NCBI GenBank assembly: GCA_023374045.1
Contig: CM041780.1
Coordinates: 171,922,085 to 171,986,084, forward strand
DNA length: 64,000 nucleotides
Direction of reading: 5' to 3'
Origin: Limonium bicolor
Taxonomy: Eukaryota > Streptophyta > Magnoliopsida > Caryophyllales > Plumbaginaceae
In this document: piece after piece, positions 11,721 to 24,496 of the stretch
Layout: the number at the start of each line of letters is the position of its first letter
Numbering within the stretch: the stretch's first letter is position 1
Notes under the pieces: generated by a model
Databases searched by the model: none
Told to the model about the DNA's origin: nothing
What the model saw: only the letters and a program-made list of their open reading frames with translations
Translations under genes and position numbers: made by a program

Positions 11721-14700
11721 ACATTTTCCACACATCATTAGATTTGAACGAACGCGGCAGGAATCACTTGGAAATAAACTTCCATAACCAAACACACTTT
11801 ACATCACAACCTCGGACTTAATGGTCCGGGCAACACATTCACATCCACACATAACATAACATATCCACATGATAACCTCGGACCTATGGTCCGGGTATCT
11901 TAACAACACTTACACATACATAACAACCCCTTGGACTCACTGGTCTCAGGTAACATCACAACATTTGGACACATAGGTCCCATAACATAACAGTCTTCAG
12001 ACACTAGGTCTATTAACACAACACTTTAGACTCATAGGTCTTAATATAGCATACACTTTTAGGAGATCAAGTCAAATAGCATTATTACACATACCACACA
12101 ACATGTCATAGCATGTATAGCATCAAAAATATCTTGATATACACTGTGATCCCGCAGAACCCGGTCGCGATGGACACCTTCCTCCCCGTGCCTTTGGGAG
12201 ATTAAAACAATCACTTAAATTTAAAATTTCCCTTGTGAGGTTAGTAAGAGACTTTAATTATGTAAAGTATCCATCAACGTTTTATAAAACACCAGTTTAA
12301 AATCCTTTTGAAAAAAACACACAAACTCCAAGTCCAACTTAGCTCTTTGCTTCTTTCCTTAGCGTGGTTATTTGTGACCACTTATAGGGAGTTTCAAGAG
12401 TCATCCAACCTGATGTGATCAGCATCAGTGTTGAACTATCCTCTTCCACCCCCAATTTGTGTTCGGCTTCCCTTGATCACATGCAAATCAAGTTCCACCC
12501 CCCACTTCATTTTCAAGCATCAATTAAATCACTCATTTCCATTTCTATCTTTTAAATCATTCTAGTCATGATCATAACATCTCCAAGGGATAGAACTTCG
12601 TCTATCAGTTACCTCCACTCACTTTAATACCTGTTGCCTAGGGAATCTTATTCTCACTAGGTTCTATGTCGGTATCATGCCCTTTCTTGAATCACTATAT
12701 AGTATGTATATACACATATGTTTTGTCAAAATACAACACACAACTTCACATTTATACACTGTCGGGGCTTTTGTTCCCCCGGGAGCTTCTCTACTCCACT
12801 CCCCACTTGTACTATCACACACAACTGTTAACAATACACGCACTTATCACAATGGTATTCGCATCTTCTGTGCGCAATTACCACAATTAAACCATGAATG
12901 AATGTGTATGTTTACGTAACACACACACACAATCAATCATCAAAACAATAATATAATTTTGTGCTATGCACAATATATAATCACTACACTACGTACACTT
13001 GTACGGTAATATACACTAAGTGGTTTTGCGCTCTATCCCCTTTAAAAGGGATTACGCCCACGTAATCAACCACTAAACATTGGCTTTAAATGTTCTGCCG
13101 TCGTGAAGTGTTTTAACTTCCACGCGGTCTATTACACAATGGATTCTGATTAGAGGATCTTACCCATATTGCGGTTTAGTTCCTAAACCAAGAATTCTCA
13201 TTGGAGTTTGTTTAAACTCTTAGTTGGTTTCGATTCTGGCCTGTTAGGCTTCTAGGCGTTAATAATTAGCCATTCACTCTCACTCCATGTTTACCAGGCA
13301 CATTCAACACTTGAATACTGGCTCCACTAGTTTTCTCTGCAAACTCTAATAACTGTAGAGCTTATTTGCTCCATTGTTATTCTTACTGTATTGTACATCC
13401 CCAATTATCACCTTTATCTTGGTGACAACGGTTCTCAACCCGACGCGTGGTATATCTTACCGTTAGCGAATTCGGTGAGTTATAAACTTTCTATCCACTT
13501 CCATAACAATTTACTGTGTATACAGCTATGTATTTCACAATGATTGACTTGTTCCCTTCCGACTTACTATCGGTTGAGATTGAGCTACTACCTAGTGTGT
13601 AGTGCTCTCTCCGCTATTTTACAACATTTGGGGTTATATTCCATACCGATATTTGGCAGTTAGTGCTACTGTAGTCACTTACTGTTAATCATGTCTCCAC
13701 ATTTGTTTTGTACAAGTACTCTTTTATTTTTTTTTTTATTGGTGCGGCCTTGCATTTCCTATGCATCGGCCATCATAACATTATTGCTCCACAATTAACA
13801 TGTTTCCAATTCCCTAGCTATCCCACTCGATCATTTACTGCGCAAGTGCAATACCAAAACACTCAGTCATACAGAGTGCAGAGGCGTAAACTCTTGACAG
13901 TAATCCCTTATTGCGACTCGCCATGGAATTCACACTGAGTTCCTCATCATATAGTACCTACCACTGGCTTATTGCCCAGTCTGTTTACATCGCTTATCTT
14001 GCATCTCTACTAAGTTTAACTCACAACTGGTCTAATCTGCCACATTTTATTCAACAACACTTATACAACGGTCGCTTACTGCGCACCGTGCTTATTATAT
14101 AAACACTAACTTACATGGTGTTTACTGTCACATTACTTCCACACATATACTTACATCATTCGTATATGGTCATCACTCATTTGGATGACTACTGAATGCT
14201 CCTTGAGCATTAATCATTCGAGTCACAAGCCGGCATTATTCAGCCAGGTGCTTCACTTTATACACATACTACTAAGCTAATTGCTCTCTTTCAATAATAA
14301 CATCGTCCATCCTTAACATATTTTCTTGAACTTGATTCACATAACTACCGCTCCTGCGGTGTCACAATATCGAGAGGTATCCCCCTCTTAATGCAGTGGT
14401 TCTTACACCACTCTATTCACTTATACAACATAAACTTCTACCATCAATCGAATTTATATAACATATCTTGCTTATGGCTTATAAGCCTTACTGCCTTGAG
14501 CTGCGCTCATTGTAGGCTGTCCAGACACATGTACTTCTCTGTACAACATTTCATGATTTGGATATTATATTGGGCTCCATGACAAGGTCGTTGCATCACG
14601 TTTCCTTTTACGGGATGCCCCTTAGGACTGCCAGTCCGTCTCCTGACAACTTATGTCTAAACTGGGTGTTAGCTTCAACCCTTGTGTTTTTTCTGTCATG

Positions 14701-14768
14701 CCATTTCGTGCAACATTGTTGATGTGAACACCCTTTAAGGATTGCTCCTGCGGTTACTAACTAAGTTT

Positions 14769-17047
14769 TGTAACACCCTGGATTTTGCCTCAAAACATAG
14801 GTAATGAAATAACAAAGCTAACGGTGAAAACGGCTTTAAAAACGGACTCCAAACGAGCCCTACAGGTGCAAAACAAGTCTGGTCCGAACTTGTGTCCGGA
14901 CATGGGAAGTTCGGACACAAGCCGAGACATTTAAACTGTAGAAATCCAACTGTCCGAACTTGTGTCGGACATTGATGTTCGGACACAAGTCGAGAGTTGA
15001 AAGGATTGAGAAACCAGAGGTGTCCGAACTTGTGTCCGGACTTATAAGTTCGGACACAAGTAAGTTGGAAAAGTCTGAGAAAAACAACGTGGTGTGTCCG
15101 AACTTCAATGTTCGGACCTAAGTTCGGACACACCTAAACAGAAAGCCTTTAAAACTTTCGGGGCCTGTCCGAACATGGATGTCCGGACGGACGTTCGGAC
15201 AGTGTCCTGAAATACACCCAAAAATGTCAAAACAGGGCCAAATCAACACCAAATTAATCACAATAACTCTGCAACAGAAGAAAGGCCATTGTAGTAACTC
15301 CAGTACTTCAAATAACACATAGATGCCTCTGAAAAGATCTCTTAAACAATAAGTACTTCCAACATATCCAAGACTTCTTAAAGAATTAATCGAGTAAAAC
15401 ACTTCAACAGATAGCAGCGGAAATAGCAAAATCCACAAGGGCGTTACCGCCACACTCTAACAAAGAGTGCTCAGGCTTAAACCACTAATCAAAACAAAAA
15501 CGTTTCCAAAACTGATAAAACATAACCAATCCAAACATAACTCAACTTGTTCAATGTAGCATTTATTCAGTCGTCCTAAACTATGTGACAGCGCGTCCCA
15601 AACCCCAATTCAGCCATGAGTACCTGCGATCATAAAACAACAATGGAAAACGCGAAGGGATCGCGCAAATCAGTGAAACTGAGTAACATTGTCTCAACCT
15701 GTAAAATACATTTTGAAACCCATTTACATTTGCAAAACATTAACTCACACCATAATAATAACCAGCTTTACCAACACCAAACCACCATTGACAAAACATT
15801 TCAGGGGAGAACTTTCCAGGAATCAAATCAATGGTTTACACGGACGACCCCAATCCGGGTCGCAATAATTAGAATCCCACCTCACTCTACGTCCTTAAGT
15901 GTGCACACCCCCCAGAAGGTAACTTATGACCCAAAGGAGTAGATCATTAGAGCTTAACTGCAGGTAATGTCTGCAGGCAAAAGTAATAAGAATATCCACG
16001 GGGTACATAGTACCAATAATTACACGGAGCGCCATAAGGCACCAATAGTTTACACGGAGCACCAGAAGGTACCAATCAATCCAATAACCAATTCAAGGAA
16101 AGTCTCCCAAAACGTTTATCCAAACCTTTCGCAAATCATCACACCAGAAAACACACGGGGAAAATAAATCCCAAACTTCCACAATCTCGAAACCACAGTA
16201 AATCCAAATCATTAACCATCCCAAAACACAAAGGGTAAGAATGTTGAGCACAACATTTACCTGGATACGCTCACAGTCACCGAATTACTCAGCTAGGTCA
16301 GCAGTAACGTCCGTCAGAGAAGTCGGAGTCTAGAATACAAGTAGAACACAATCAGATACTACCCAAAGACTAGCAAATTATTCATCTAATCTTACCAACG
16401 GATTCCCCTTACCCTTCTACCAATTCCGGCACCAGAGAAGCGGCCTAACGACGTTGGAGAGTAAGAGCGTGAATTCAAAAGAGTTTGAGAGCTTGAAGAA
16501 AGAGAAGGGAGTTGTGACGGCGTATTGAAGATGAAGGAGATCGTGAGATTAAATAGAAAATAATTATTATGATAAGATAGAAATAAGTTAATAAATACCT
16601 TTGATTTAAAAGGAGAGAGAGAACTGAAAAATAGTTTGTAAAATAATAACAACAATAATATCAATCTGAAAACGAAGTAATTAAATAACTTTCAAAAGTC
16701 ATGGAAGGATCTAGATTCTGAATCAAGGAGGTAATTAAATATTATCTGATTAAAATAATTTAGAAGGAGAGCTAACTGATCACTAGTAAAGATTGGGAAG
16801 GATTATCTAAATAAATAGATAGAGGGATAAATACACAATAGCTGTATAAATAAGTTAGGAGGAGGAAATTATTTTAGGAAGGAGTAAAATCGAATTTGTA
16901 TTCTTGAACATAATAACGCTATTTGAAACGGATGTACATATATCTATATATATATATATTGCTTCTCTGGGCCTTTATTAATCTTACTCATATAATTCCC
17001 GACTATATACTAAATTTAATCCTAAGCCAAATTTCACGGGTATTTCA
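14769..17047 (-). mobile_element. Solo LTR H nested in element A
   Basis: The 2.28-kb block begins TGTAACACCC and ends GGGTATTTCA, the inverted termini of the same LTR group. No primer site or polypurine tract adjoins it. Removing it brings A's internal domain to 4.93 kb, matching C's 4.88 kb, which supports the boundaries. The flanks AGTTT and GTTAT do not form a clean duplication. A five-unit palindromic array lies at one end, and a TA microsatellite is at about 16940-16960. Several 20-50 codon frames are noise. Confidence 0.72.
14882..15201. repeat. Five-unit palindromic array in LTR H
   Basis: Units start at about 14882, 14951, 15021, 15094 and 15166 (period 69-73 bp). Each carries GTCCGAACTT with a paired AAGTTCGGACAC or TGTTCGGACAC arm. 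The unit sequence is almost the same as in element A although the rest of the two LTRs differs. It is preceded by AAACGGACTCCAAACGA (about 14840-14856), shared with the X LTR. Confidence 0.85.
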
Positions 17048-18046
17048 GTTATGCCTTTACATTTAGTTCACACTCATTGATACATTCAGTTAGCCACGTC
17101 TTTTTGCGTTCTCAACTGGTTATTATCTTCTTCTGTGAAGATCAACATTTCCTGATAGTGTAGGTACTTATTCTGGGAGTTTCATCCCGTTCATTGCACA
17201 TTAATGTGTCCACATTAGGCGTCTGCTTTGCCATGTACAAGCTGGGTCACCATTCCAGCTATAATGTTTATCCCTGAGGATCCTTAAGTCATATACGATG
17301 TCTTTACATTCAGTTAGTGCACTTCGCACCTCCTGACTCTTAAGCATTTCGTTGAAAGGAATTCACTAATTCCTTTAGTCTCGTTAACTTAACTGGGTTC
17401 CTTTACTTCAACCATTCATGGTAATCCTTAGTTCTTGTTTGACTTATACTGCTGACCGTAGACGGAGTCGACTACTTCCCGTGTTTCGGATTCTACTCGT
17501 ATACATATATGGGGTACCATACTGATACATTACTACTTACCCAACTAACCATAAGTAGGTCTGTCAGGCCCACAAGCTCCCATCGGAGTGCGGTCGTCCC
17601 ACAATTCAGTTGGTACACTCGTAGTGTCCGTCACACGCCTAGGTGAAGCATTCTGTTGTCAACTCCCTTATATTGTCCCGTGACAATATTCATTCCATGC
17701 TTCCCGAACTTAATCGAGGAAAGTTCATCCACTGTCGTATCTGATCAACTGATCTTGGTTTTACTGGTTTGGTTTAAAAGAAGGCTGGAAGAAGTGCTGG
17801 TTTGAAAGAAAATCTGGTTTTGAAAAGAAAAGGGTTTGAATAAATCTGGGTTTGAAAGAAAATTTTCATGGTTTCACAACATCTTCTTACCTTAGCCAAG
17901 TCTAGCTTCTTGCTGACTGGTGTACTTCCAATTACAAGGTCAGGCGTGTAAGCCTTCCCATGGTTACAATGTTCACACTTAACTTCGTGGTACTTTACTA
18001 AGTACTTGTATTTATTATAAATTTCCTGAACAGCCCTATTATAGCA

Positions 18047-18066
18047 GCACTTGCTATCGCAAGTGC
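18047..18066 (-). other. Leader hairpin of element A
   Basis: A perfect stem of GCACTTG and CAAGTGC with a 6-nt loop lies about 830 bases downstream of the primer-binding site. Element C has the same seven-base arms with a different loop at 53700-53720. It could be a dimerisation or packaging signal; that is inference. Confidence 0.5.
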
Positions 18067-18880
18067 GCCATGTTAACTGGCTATCGGTTTAACACATACT
18101 GGTTATGGTATTGTTTTTACCCATACTGTCATCAGTGGCCTTGTTGGCCCTTACTGATCTTACTGCCTTGATAATAACTCTTCCGGGTGACTTCCCACTG
18201 TCTTCACATAATAATTATCAACTGGGGTGTCTCCCATTCTTGGAGTCCCCTTTCCTTTTGTATTTGTTCCTCTTCGTAGCCCGTCCCACGTATTTGTCGT
18301 GGTTACTGAGACTTGTCTCTTGTTTGGGCACTACGTTGCAGTTCCTTTACCGGTTGGTATACCGTTGGTGTATTGTTTATCAACTGTGGTCCCGTAGACA
18401 CTCGTCTCGGGTTCCATTAATCCATTTCCTGCCTGTTGCACGGTCGGTGCGTTGCAAGCTGGTTGTTCTCGACTGCTCAGCATGTCGACCCAGGTTGCCG
18501 GAAATTCTATTCTTCTATACACTGATTCTTCGCTCTTCGCTATGGAATGCGGTTAACACTGTTTAGATGGGGACCGTCTCCGGGATTCCCAGTTTTCGGG
18601 ATCTACCGTATGACAGGTTCCCCGTACCTTAGAGGTACTTAATAACAGCCAGATCGGGTATTCCCGAGTAAGGGAGGACTTCCATCTTTCTGGCGTTCTT
18701 TCCCAAGTTATCGAACAGGGATTGTGGAGGGCGGGAAGGAGATTGTAGGTTTCCAGTACACACTGGTAATTCCTATCTAGCGTATCTCTCACGCTATCAC
18801 TCAACCCATAACCCAAAGTACTAAAATCCTAACTCGGTACTTCCTAAGCTCGGTAATTCAGTCATCAGAGCGATACTTCG

Positions 18881-18891
18881 CTCTGATACCA
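18881..18891 (-). other. Primer-binding site of element A
   Basis: The minus strand reads TGGTATCAGAG, complementary to the 3' end of plant initiator tRNA-Met, four bases from the end of the 5' LTR (18896). It marks the 5' side of the internal domain. Confidence 0.9.
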
Positions 18892-18895
18892 CTTT

Positions 18896-21800
18896 TGTAA
18901 CACCCCATCCAACATTAACATACTTACAATAAACTGCAGCGGAAGAACAACCTCATCACATTACTTAACTCGTTGGTGTTACACGCCGTTAGCCACCCAC
19001 GTGGCTAACAAGGCTAATACATACACATTGTACCGGTCTGATGGGCTAAATTCCCGAGCGTCTACACATTACTATCCCTTTCCATTAACAACAACAACAA
19101 CGTACGCCTTTCAACTATACCGAGTATTTATAAACTGACGCCGACAACAATTTCGGTCTTACTACACCTACTGTATACATACACTTAAATGATTACTCAT
19201 GTACGACGACTACCCGTCCTACTCTCGAACGGCTTCCAGCACTTCGTACCTGAAATAGGAAAAGAAGAGAAAGGGTGGCCCCCAAGGGGCTCAGCACCTT
19301 TGCTGGTATGGTAATCCCGCAGCCCACATGCTACCGGGCCACGCACAACTACTTGTCGTCTTAGCATGCGGTTGATTATATTTAAATCATGCATGCAACT
19401 GTACACACAAACATAATCATTTCGCCACAACGGGCTCAACAAACGGGTAATATATCCTTACTTAATAAGTCACTCATGGTATTCATCATCCCTAGAGTGT
19501 TCCTCCTCTAATGGAGCTACTTCCTTAATAGATGACACATACCCTTAAATCGGGTTATCCTTAAACGCCTCTTTTCTCAAACTGGGATTCATATCCATGA
19601 TCCACATACTCCACATTTTACAACATATAACATACACTACATAACACACTTAACAACACTTTGCACGTTTCCACGTGCACAACATAACATCGCAATAGAT
19701 ATTGCATCACAAACAAAATACATACACAGCGGGCATGGTTCTCTTAGGAACCGACCCACACATTGTTAGTTCACTGGGAGAGCCTAGAGGATGCTGCCAA
19801 ACTCATGCTAAGCTCGTTTACATAACTCATTACCGTTCTGTTAGGCGAACGAATAACTTAACATAAAGATGGATCGGGTTTAGTGACCCGAACACAACAT
19901 ACATAATCCCCTACAGACGTGAGTCAAGAGCCTTGGTTAAGCTCAGGGGTGATCGAAGACCAATGAAGGAAGACAATCAACAGAGAGGAAGCTGAAGAAA
20001 CTGTATACAACAACTCCCAAACAACGCGCGACCGGAACAACCGGATTCCTCACCCCCCATAATATATAAATATTCACAGTTAAAGACTCCGCTGTGGAAC
20101 CTATCACATCATCACACAATACAATATTACAACTGAGTTAATCACGCAAAGGAGGGTCATACACTTACAGCAACATCACACAACTAACTCACGCATAGCC
20201 GTGGTTAGAACGTTCCTTAGGTCGGAAACGTTATTACCGGATACCGTTCTCTTACGTTTACCTAATAGTGGTTAACTAGCCCTTCAAGCGCATTTGAGGT
20301 TACCGGTATCGGCACGTAAACATACAATAACAATAACGACTGTAAACTCGTTTCATGATTTACCTCATAACGTGGCAAACATACAGAAAAACACATTGGC
20401 ATACAAGCCGGTGTAATCCGGTAGGACACAGGTTGCAAGAAAACCATACTACCTGTCACCGGAGTCCACTTTACCACGTCCACTTATGTTCCTCGAGCAA
20501 TTCTCGAACAACTGTTAACATCACATGTGTTTTTATTAACATCGGGGTTGCTTGATTATTTAATGTCTAATGCTTATAATTTTTCCCCGTTAACTTAGTT
20601 AAACAACTTGACATTTTTAACTTGTTTTACTTTCACATTTTATTACAACTTTTCACCCACTTAATTGTCATTTAAAACTCACCTAACAAGTCCTTAACAA
20701 CCTCATAACATCATTAACCATCAATCCCCATCACACATCATTTCCATACCTTAAACAATGTTTTTGGTCCATACAGCGCCTTGTCCGAACTTGTGTCCGA
20801 ACCTCCAAGTTCGGACGCAAGCCGCGACCTAATACTGAAAACCATACACACGTCCGAACTTGTGTCCGGACTTCCCAAGTTCGGACACAGTTTGAGAATG
20901 AGAAAATCCTTTACCCAACAGAGCCTGTCCGAACTTCCATGTCCGGACGGAAGTTCGGACACGGCAAAACATTCAATTTCCAAGTCTTTAAAACACCTAA
21001 CCAATTTCACCAAACTTCTCCTAAAGCCTCATAATGTTTCCTAACATCATTTGGCACATCAAACACACCTTTAGCCATGTGCTAAACTCTTTAAATCATC
21101 ACTCACCAAAACCATCTTATCATTCACAAATTTCTTACAAAATTCCTAGCACTTGGGATGTTTTCTCCTTAAGATTTCTAAGTGGTAGTTCACCAATAAT
21201 GACCACTACACCAAGGTGTTTCCTCTACACCTTAACATCATCTCTCAACTTCTTTTCTTACTAACTAAATCTCCTTTTTACAACTTCTTGAATTCTTTTC
21301 TCAAAACCCTTACCTAAACATTATTCTCTCCTTATTCATCAACATTACCCAAACCTTAAACAAACTTCTCCAAGACTTAAATACATCCTAATACACTCAT
21401 TGGGTTTCTAGAACTTCCAAGACAATGCCTAAATCCTTATAGCACCTTAGAACACCTTAATGCATGTTTTCCTCCCAAGTAAAACATGTGTTCACCTTTA
21501 CACTTCCTAGTTCACCAAAACTTACTTAAAACACTTAGAACTTCTTACACATTTTCCAAATTTTGCCATAGCTTCTCTTGTATATACTCACATCCAAACA
21601 CTTAGGTTTTTACCTTATTTCACTCAAGAACACCTAAAATCCATCAAACACATTTTTATACACAAACTTCACACATTTAGCACTACATCACAATATAGTG
21701 CATAACTTAAATTGCTTGGCACTTAGGCCCTTAAATAACATAAACCTTAAACACTGAATTTCCCACATAAATAATGCCTTTGACCTGCAAATACACTCAA

Positions 21801-23399
21801 CATCACATATGCCCCTTAATAGTTTCCTTGAGAGCATTTTCTAGGTCATTCACCATTGGCTCCTTAGGTATTTTATTAAGCAAATCAAGCTCATTTTCCT
21901 AAGGCATTTAAACTACATTGAGATAGCTTGTTTACCTCTTTTTCCTCACAAACTTCTTTCTTTTTCGTTTCCTTGTAAACCGGTAAGGCATTTGGTTCCT
22001 TGTCAACTACTAAACATTATACAAACAACATAATGAGTATTCAAGCTTTAAGCTCCATCTCATTGTAAACCCTAGGTTTACATTATTTCAAAACATTAAT
22101 GTAGTTGTTTTACCTTAATCTTTGAAGAGAGTTTGAATATCTATGAAGAGAGGACTCCACCTAGTCCTTGAAAGATTCAAATGGAGCTAGAACAAAGCAC
22201 ACAAGGAGCTCCATCAATGAATATTTTCGGTCACACACAAAACATGGAGGAAACTTGATTTTTCTTTGAGATTCCTTACCTAGGAGCAAAGGAGATCAAT
22301 AATATGTGGAAGACAAGCTCAAGCCCCTTCAATGGTGGAACTCCATGGCACCGAAATGGGGCTTTTGAAGTTTTGAGAAGATAGGAATGAAGAGCTTGAT
22401 GAGAGGAAGAGAATGGTGGTGTTTGTTTTTGATTTGGATAAGTGAGCTAGATTTTACAAGAGATCAAAGGTGGACTTCCATGGTGGTGGTGCTGTTTTAA
22501 CGTGAGAGAACAGCAAGAAGAGAGGTTGAAGAGAGTGGAGCCGTGTGAAATGAAGAGAGGAATGAGAGAAATGAGATAAGTTTGTTTTTTAGAAGATATT
22601 TGTGTTTATAAAGCAAATAGTAACTATATTAGTCATCTTTATTTCTTTAACAAGTTAACAAGTGAGTGGTGAGTCACCACACTAAAGAAACCGGCCCCCT
22701 TTATTATAATGAGGGTGTTTTAGTCTTTGTTGACCAATTTAATTACTTATAACATTATGTGTCTCAAACTAGCTTATAAAAATCACTATTCACAAAACAA
22801 GGCACATAGAAGTGAAATTTTTGATTTCCCATTGATATAGACTTCCAAATGTGATACTATATAGTACACATGTTAATTAAAGAGTAATGATGGACATTTA
22901 GCCATTCAAAACTCATTTACAAGACAATTTTTCAAAAACGTGCTTTAAGACTCCTTAAAGCACATTTTGTGTTTTAACTTGTTTTCAAGCTTGGTTTTCT
23001 TTGGTAATTGTTTTAATATGTTCATTAACATATTTATAAAGTATAGGTATGACCATTAGGTCTTATACACATTTATCCCAAGCTTAGAGCACATTTTTGC
23101 TCATATTGACTTTAAGGTATTTTCTTGGGTTTTATTTGGTTTAACTGTCCACCAAAGTTTCCTAAGGACTTATTTAGCCCTATCAAATCATAATTAAATG
23201 TTATCAAGTCTTGGTAGGCTCTTTGGGTCCTAACCAAGTTCACTCATAGCTTAGAGCATGTTTTTGCTCAAACTGTGTCTTAGTGCTTTATTGCATTTAC
23301 TATGGTCTAAATTGTCCACTGTTGTTACTAAGGCACTTTTTAGCCTTTACATACCATAGTTTGATATTTAAACCACATATCAAGGTTTGGGGTATTTCA
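18896..23399 (-). mobile_element. 5' LTR of element A (right copy)
   Basis: This 4504-bp copy aligns end to end with 7183-11684. Differences are a few substitutions (for example near 19117, 19532 and 19798) and many single-base indels in A, T or C runs. The array is at 20782-20962 and the terminal hairpin at 18988-19009. The similarity implies a recent insertion. Confidence 0.88.
20782..20962. repeat. Three-unit palindromic array in A right LTR
   Basis: This is the counterpart of 9055-9236, with GTCCGAACTT and AAGTTCGGAC arms retained in all three units. Confidence 0.85.
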
Positions 23400-23404
23400 A
23401 TCAT

Positions 23405-23588
23405 GTATTCGGTGTATTCTAATCGTCAGACCGTTACTGTAAGTAGTAGTAGCCTTGTTAGTCTTGGATGGCTAACGGCGTTGTATCACCCGCCGAGAGT
23501 GAGTAAGTAAGTAAGTATTCCGCTGCGAGTAAGGTAATTATGAGTATGATTAGAGGATGATGGAAGGATTAGCGGGTGTGGTGTTACA
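23405..23588 (+). mobile_element. Solo LTR F, right part
   Basis: This is the 3' end of the LTR begun at 3312, resuming after the ATCAT duplication of element A. It contains the TCGTCAGACCG block, the terminal hairpin (23457-23476) and ends GGTGTTACA. The sequence after it continues the locus interrupted at 3311. Confidence 0.75.
23457..23476 (+). other. Conserved hairpin near LTR 3' end, LTR F
   Basis: The arms GTTAGTC and GGCTAAC pair with one U.G wobble around the loop TTGGAT. It aligns in position with the 22-nt hairpins of A, C and E. Confidence 0.6.
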
Positions 23589-23772
23589 TTATGATTATTA
23601 CATTTTGTAAACAATTTGAGTTAGGGATTGTATAACTATTGTTTATATGCTTTCTATCTTATAAACTATTATATTTGATTCACATTTCAATTTCTTGTGT
23701 TTCTGTAATATTACGCCTGTGTATCGTGATAGTGTGGGAGTTCATAATATGTACAGGTTGTTTGTTGTGCAT

Positions 23773-23857
23773 TTGTGGTGTTCCAACACTTGGAAATTTC
23801 TTCAAGTGTGTGTTGTTCAATTGTGGTGTTCCAACCCTTGGAAAAATTTTCAAGTGT
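23773..23857. repeat. Tandem duplication with inner inverted arms
   Basis: The phrase TGTGGTGTTCCAAC is repeated 49 bp apart. Each copy continues with CTTGG, an A/T tract and CAAGTG, so each can fold (ACTTG with CAAGT). Confidence 0.6.
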
Positions 23858-23870
23858 TGTAAACAGTCTT

Positions 23871-24045
23871 CAAGAGATGATTTCACTTGTTGTAGAAATA
23901 ATAAGCTGTGTCTATATTAGACGACAAGAGACGATTTCACAAAGCCGTCTTTACAAGAGACGATTTTATAACTCCTCCGTCCCGCTAAGTAAGCAACTGA
24001 CGTGGCACGAGGTTTTATGAAATCGTCTCTTCAAGAGATGATTTC
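23871..24045. repeat. Relict miniature inverted-repeat element
   Basis: Five copies of AAGAGACGATTT or a variant occur at about 23872, 23927, 23952, 24018 and 24030. The last two face each other as GAAATCGTCTCTT and AAGAGATGATTTC, a 13-bp stem with one wobble. A CTCCGTCCCGCTAAG piece at 23966-23980 resembles the terminus of Stowaway-type elements. It appears to be a nested or partial MITE about 450-620 bp before the start codon. Confidence 0.5.
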
Positions 24046-24496
24046 TAGTTTTATAATTTATGAAATCTCCTGTGAGTACTATTTCAGAAATTAATTTTGG
24101 ATGAAGGTTAATATGAGTAATTTTTTTGTTGGAGAGTGTTTTTGAGATCTTTTTTCCCTTACTCCTCCACCATACGGTCCTTCTCCCCAAACCCTTTCTG
24201 TCGTCCATCTCTTCATTACTGAACCCAAGCTAGCTTTACTGAAGCATCTCAACCCGTATACTCAAACACGGAAGAGAGAAAAACAAGAGAGAGAGATTGA
24301 AGAAAATGTTCATGTGATTATCATGTTTTTTGTGTTTTCACTGCCCGCGCCCTCGTCACTCCTCTCTCTTCCAATACCTCTTTCATCCCATTCTTCAAAC
24401 TCCCCCTTTCTTCTTATTTTGAATGCTAACCAACGATGATCTCTAGTCCAATCCCCTCTTAACCGCTACTGTAGTCATCTTCTCGGTCTGCCCACT

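Larger units (their letters stand above)
11685..18895 (-). mobile_element. Internal domain of element A, non-coding
   Basis: The 7.2 kb between the LTRs includes solo LTR H (14769-17047). In neither strand did I find a gag-pol reading frame, the FVVVFIDD-type reverse-transcriptase core, or an integrase zinc motif. The longest minus ORFs are under 140 codons and derive from the palindromic array in H. The domain is collinear with the internal domain of element C at lower identity, for example around 17160-17290 against 52880-53020, and 17880-18066 against 53520-53720. A hairpin leader at 18047-18066 is shared. Confidence 0.7.
7183..23399 (-). mobile_element. Complete LARD-like gypsy element A
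   Basis: This is a full-length element in minus orientation flanked by the perfect 5-bp duplication ATCAT (7178-7182 and 23400-23404). LTRs are 4502 and 4504 bp and near-identical, differing by scattered substitutions and many one-base homopolymer indels. The primer-binding site (TGGTATCAGAG, minus strand, 18891-18881) matches initiator tRNA-Met. The polypurine tract is the complement of 11686-11700. The internal region, less nested LTR H, is about 4.93 kb with no reverse transcriptase, integrase or protease ORF recognisable. This fits a large retrotransposon derivative mobilised in trans by a chromovirus (Del/Tekay-like termini). It inserted into solo LTR F. Confidence 0.88.
23589..24496 (+). 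promoter_or_regulatory. Upstream region and 5' UTR of the DDR4-like gene
   Basis: This stretch lies between LTR F and the start codon. It holds a two-copy 49-bp repeat (23773-23857), remnants of a miniature inverted-repeat element (23871-24045), then pyrimidine-rich sequence (24130-24430) typical of a plant promoter and 5' UTR. I see no certain TATA box or transcription start. LTR F ends about 900 bp upstream of the start codon. Confidence 0.45.

Noticed and set aside
14735..15133. 132-codon minus-strand ORF with CPN/VRT repeats
   Set aside because: Its repeats are the translation of the palindromic array in LTR H. The same happens at 5403-5693 in F and 9005-9268 in A.
14764..17052. Target duplication for solo LTR H
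   Set aside because: AGTTT and GTTAT do not match in register unless the LTR end is moved by one base.
18105..18566. 153-codon plus-strand ORF
   Set aside because: It is antisense to element A's leader and has a Leu/Phe-rich composition with no domain. Its counterpart in element C is not conserved as an ORF.
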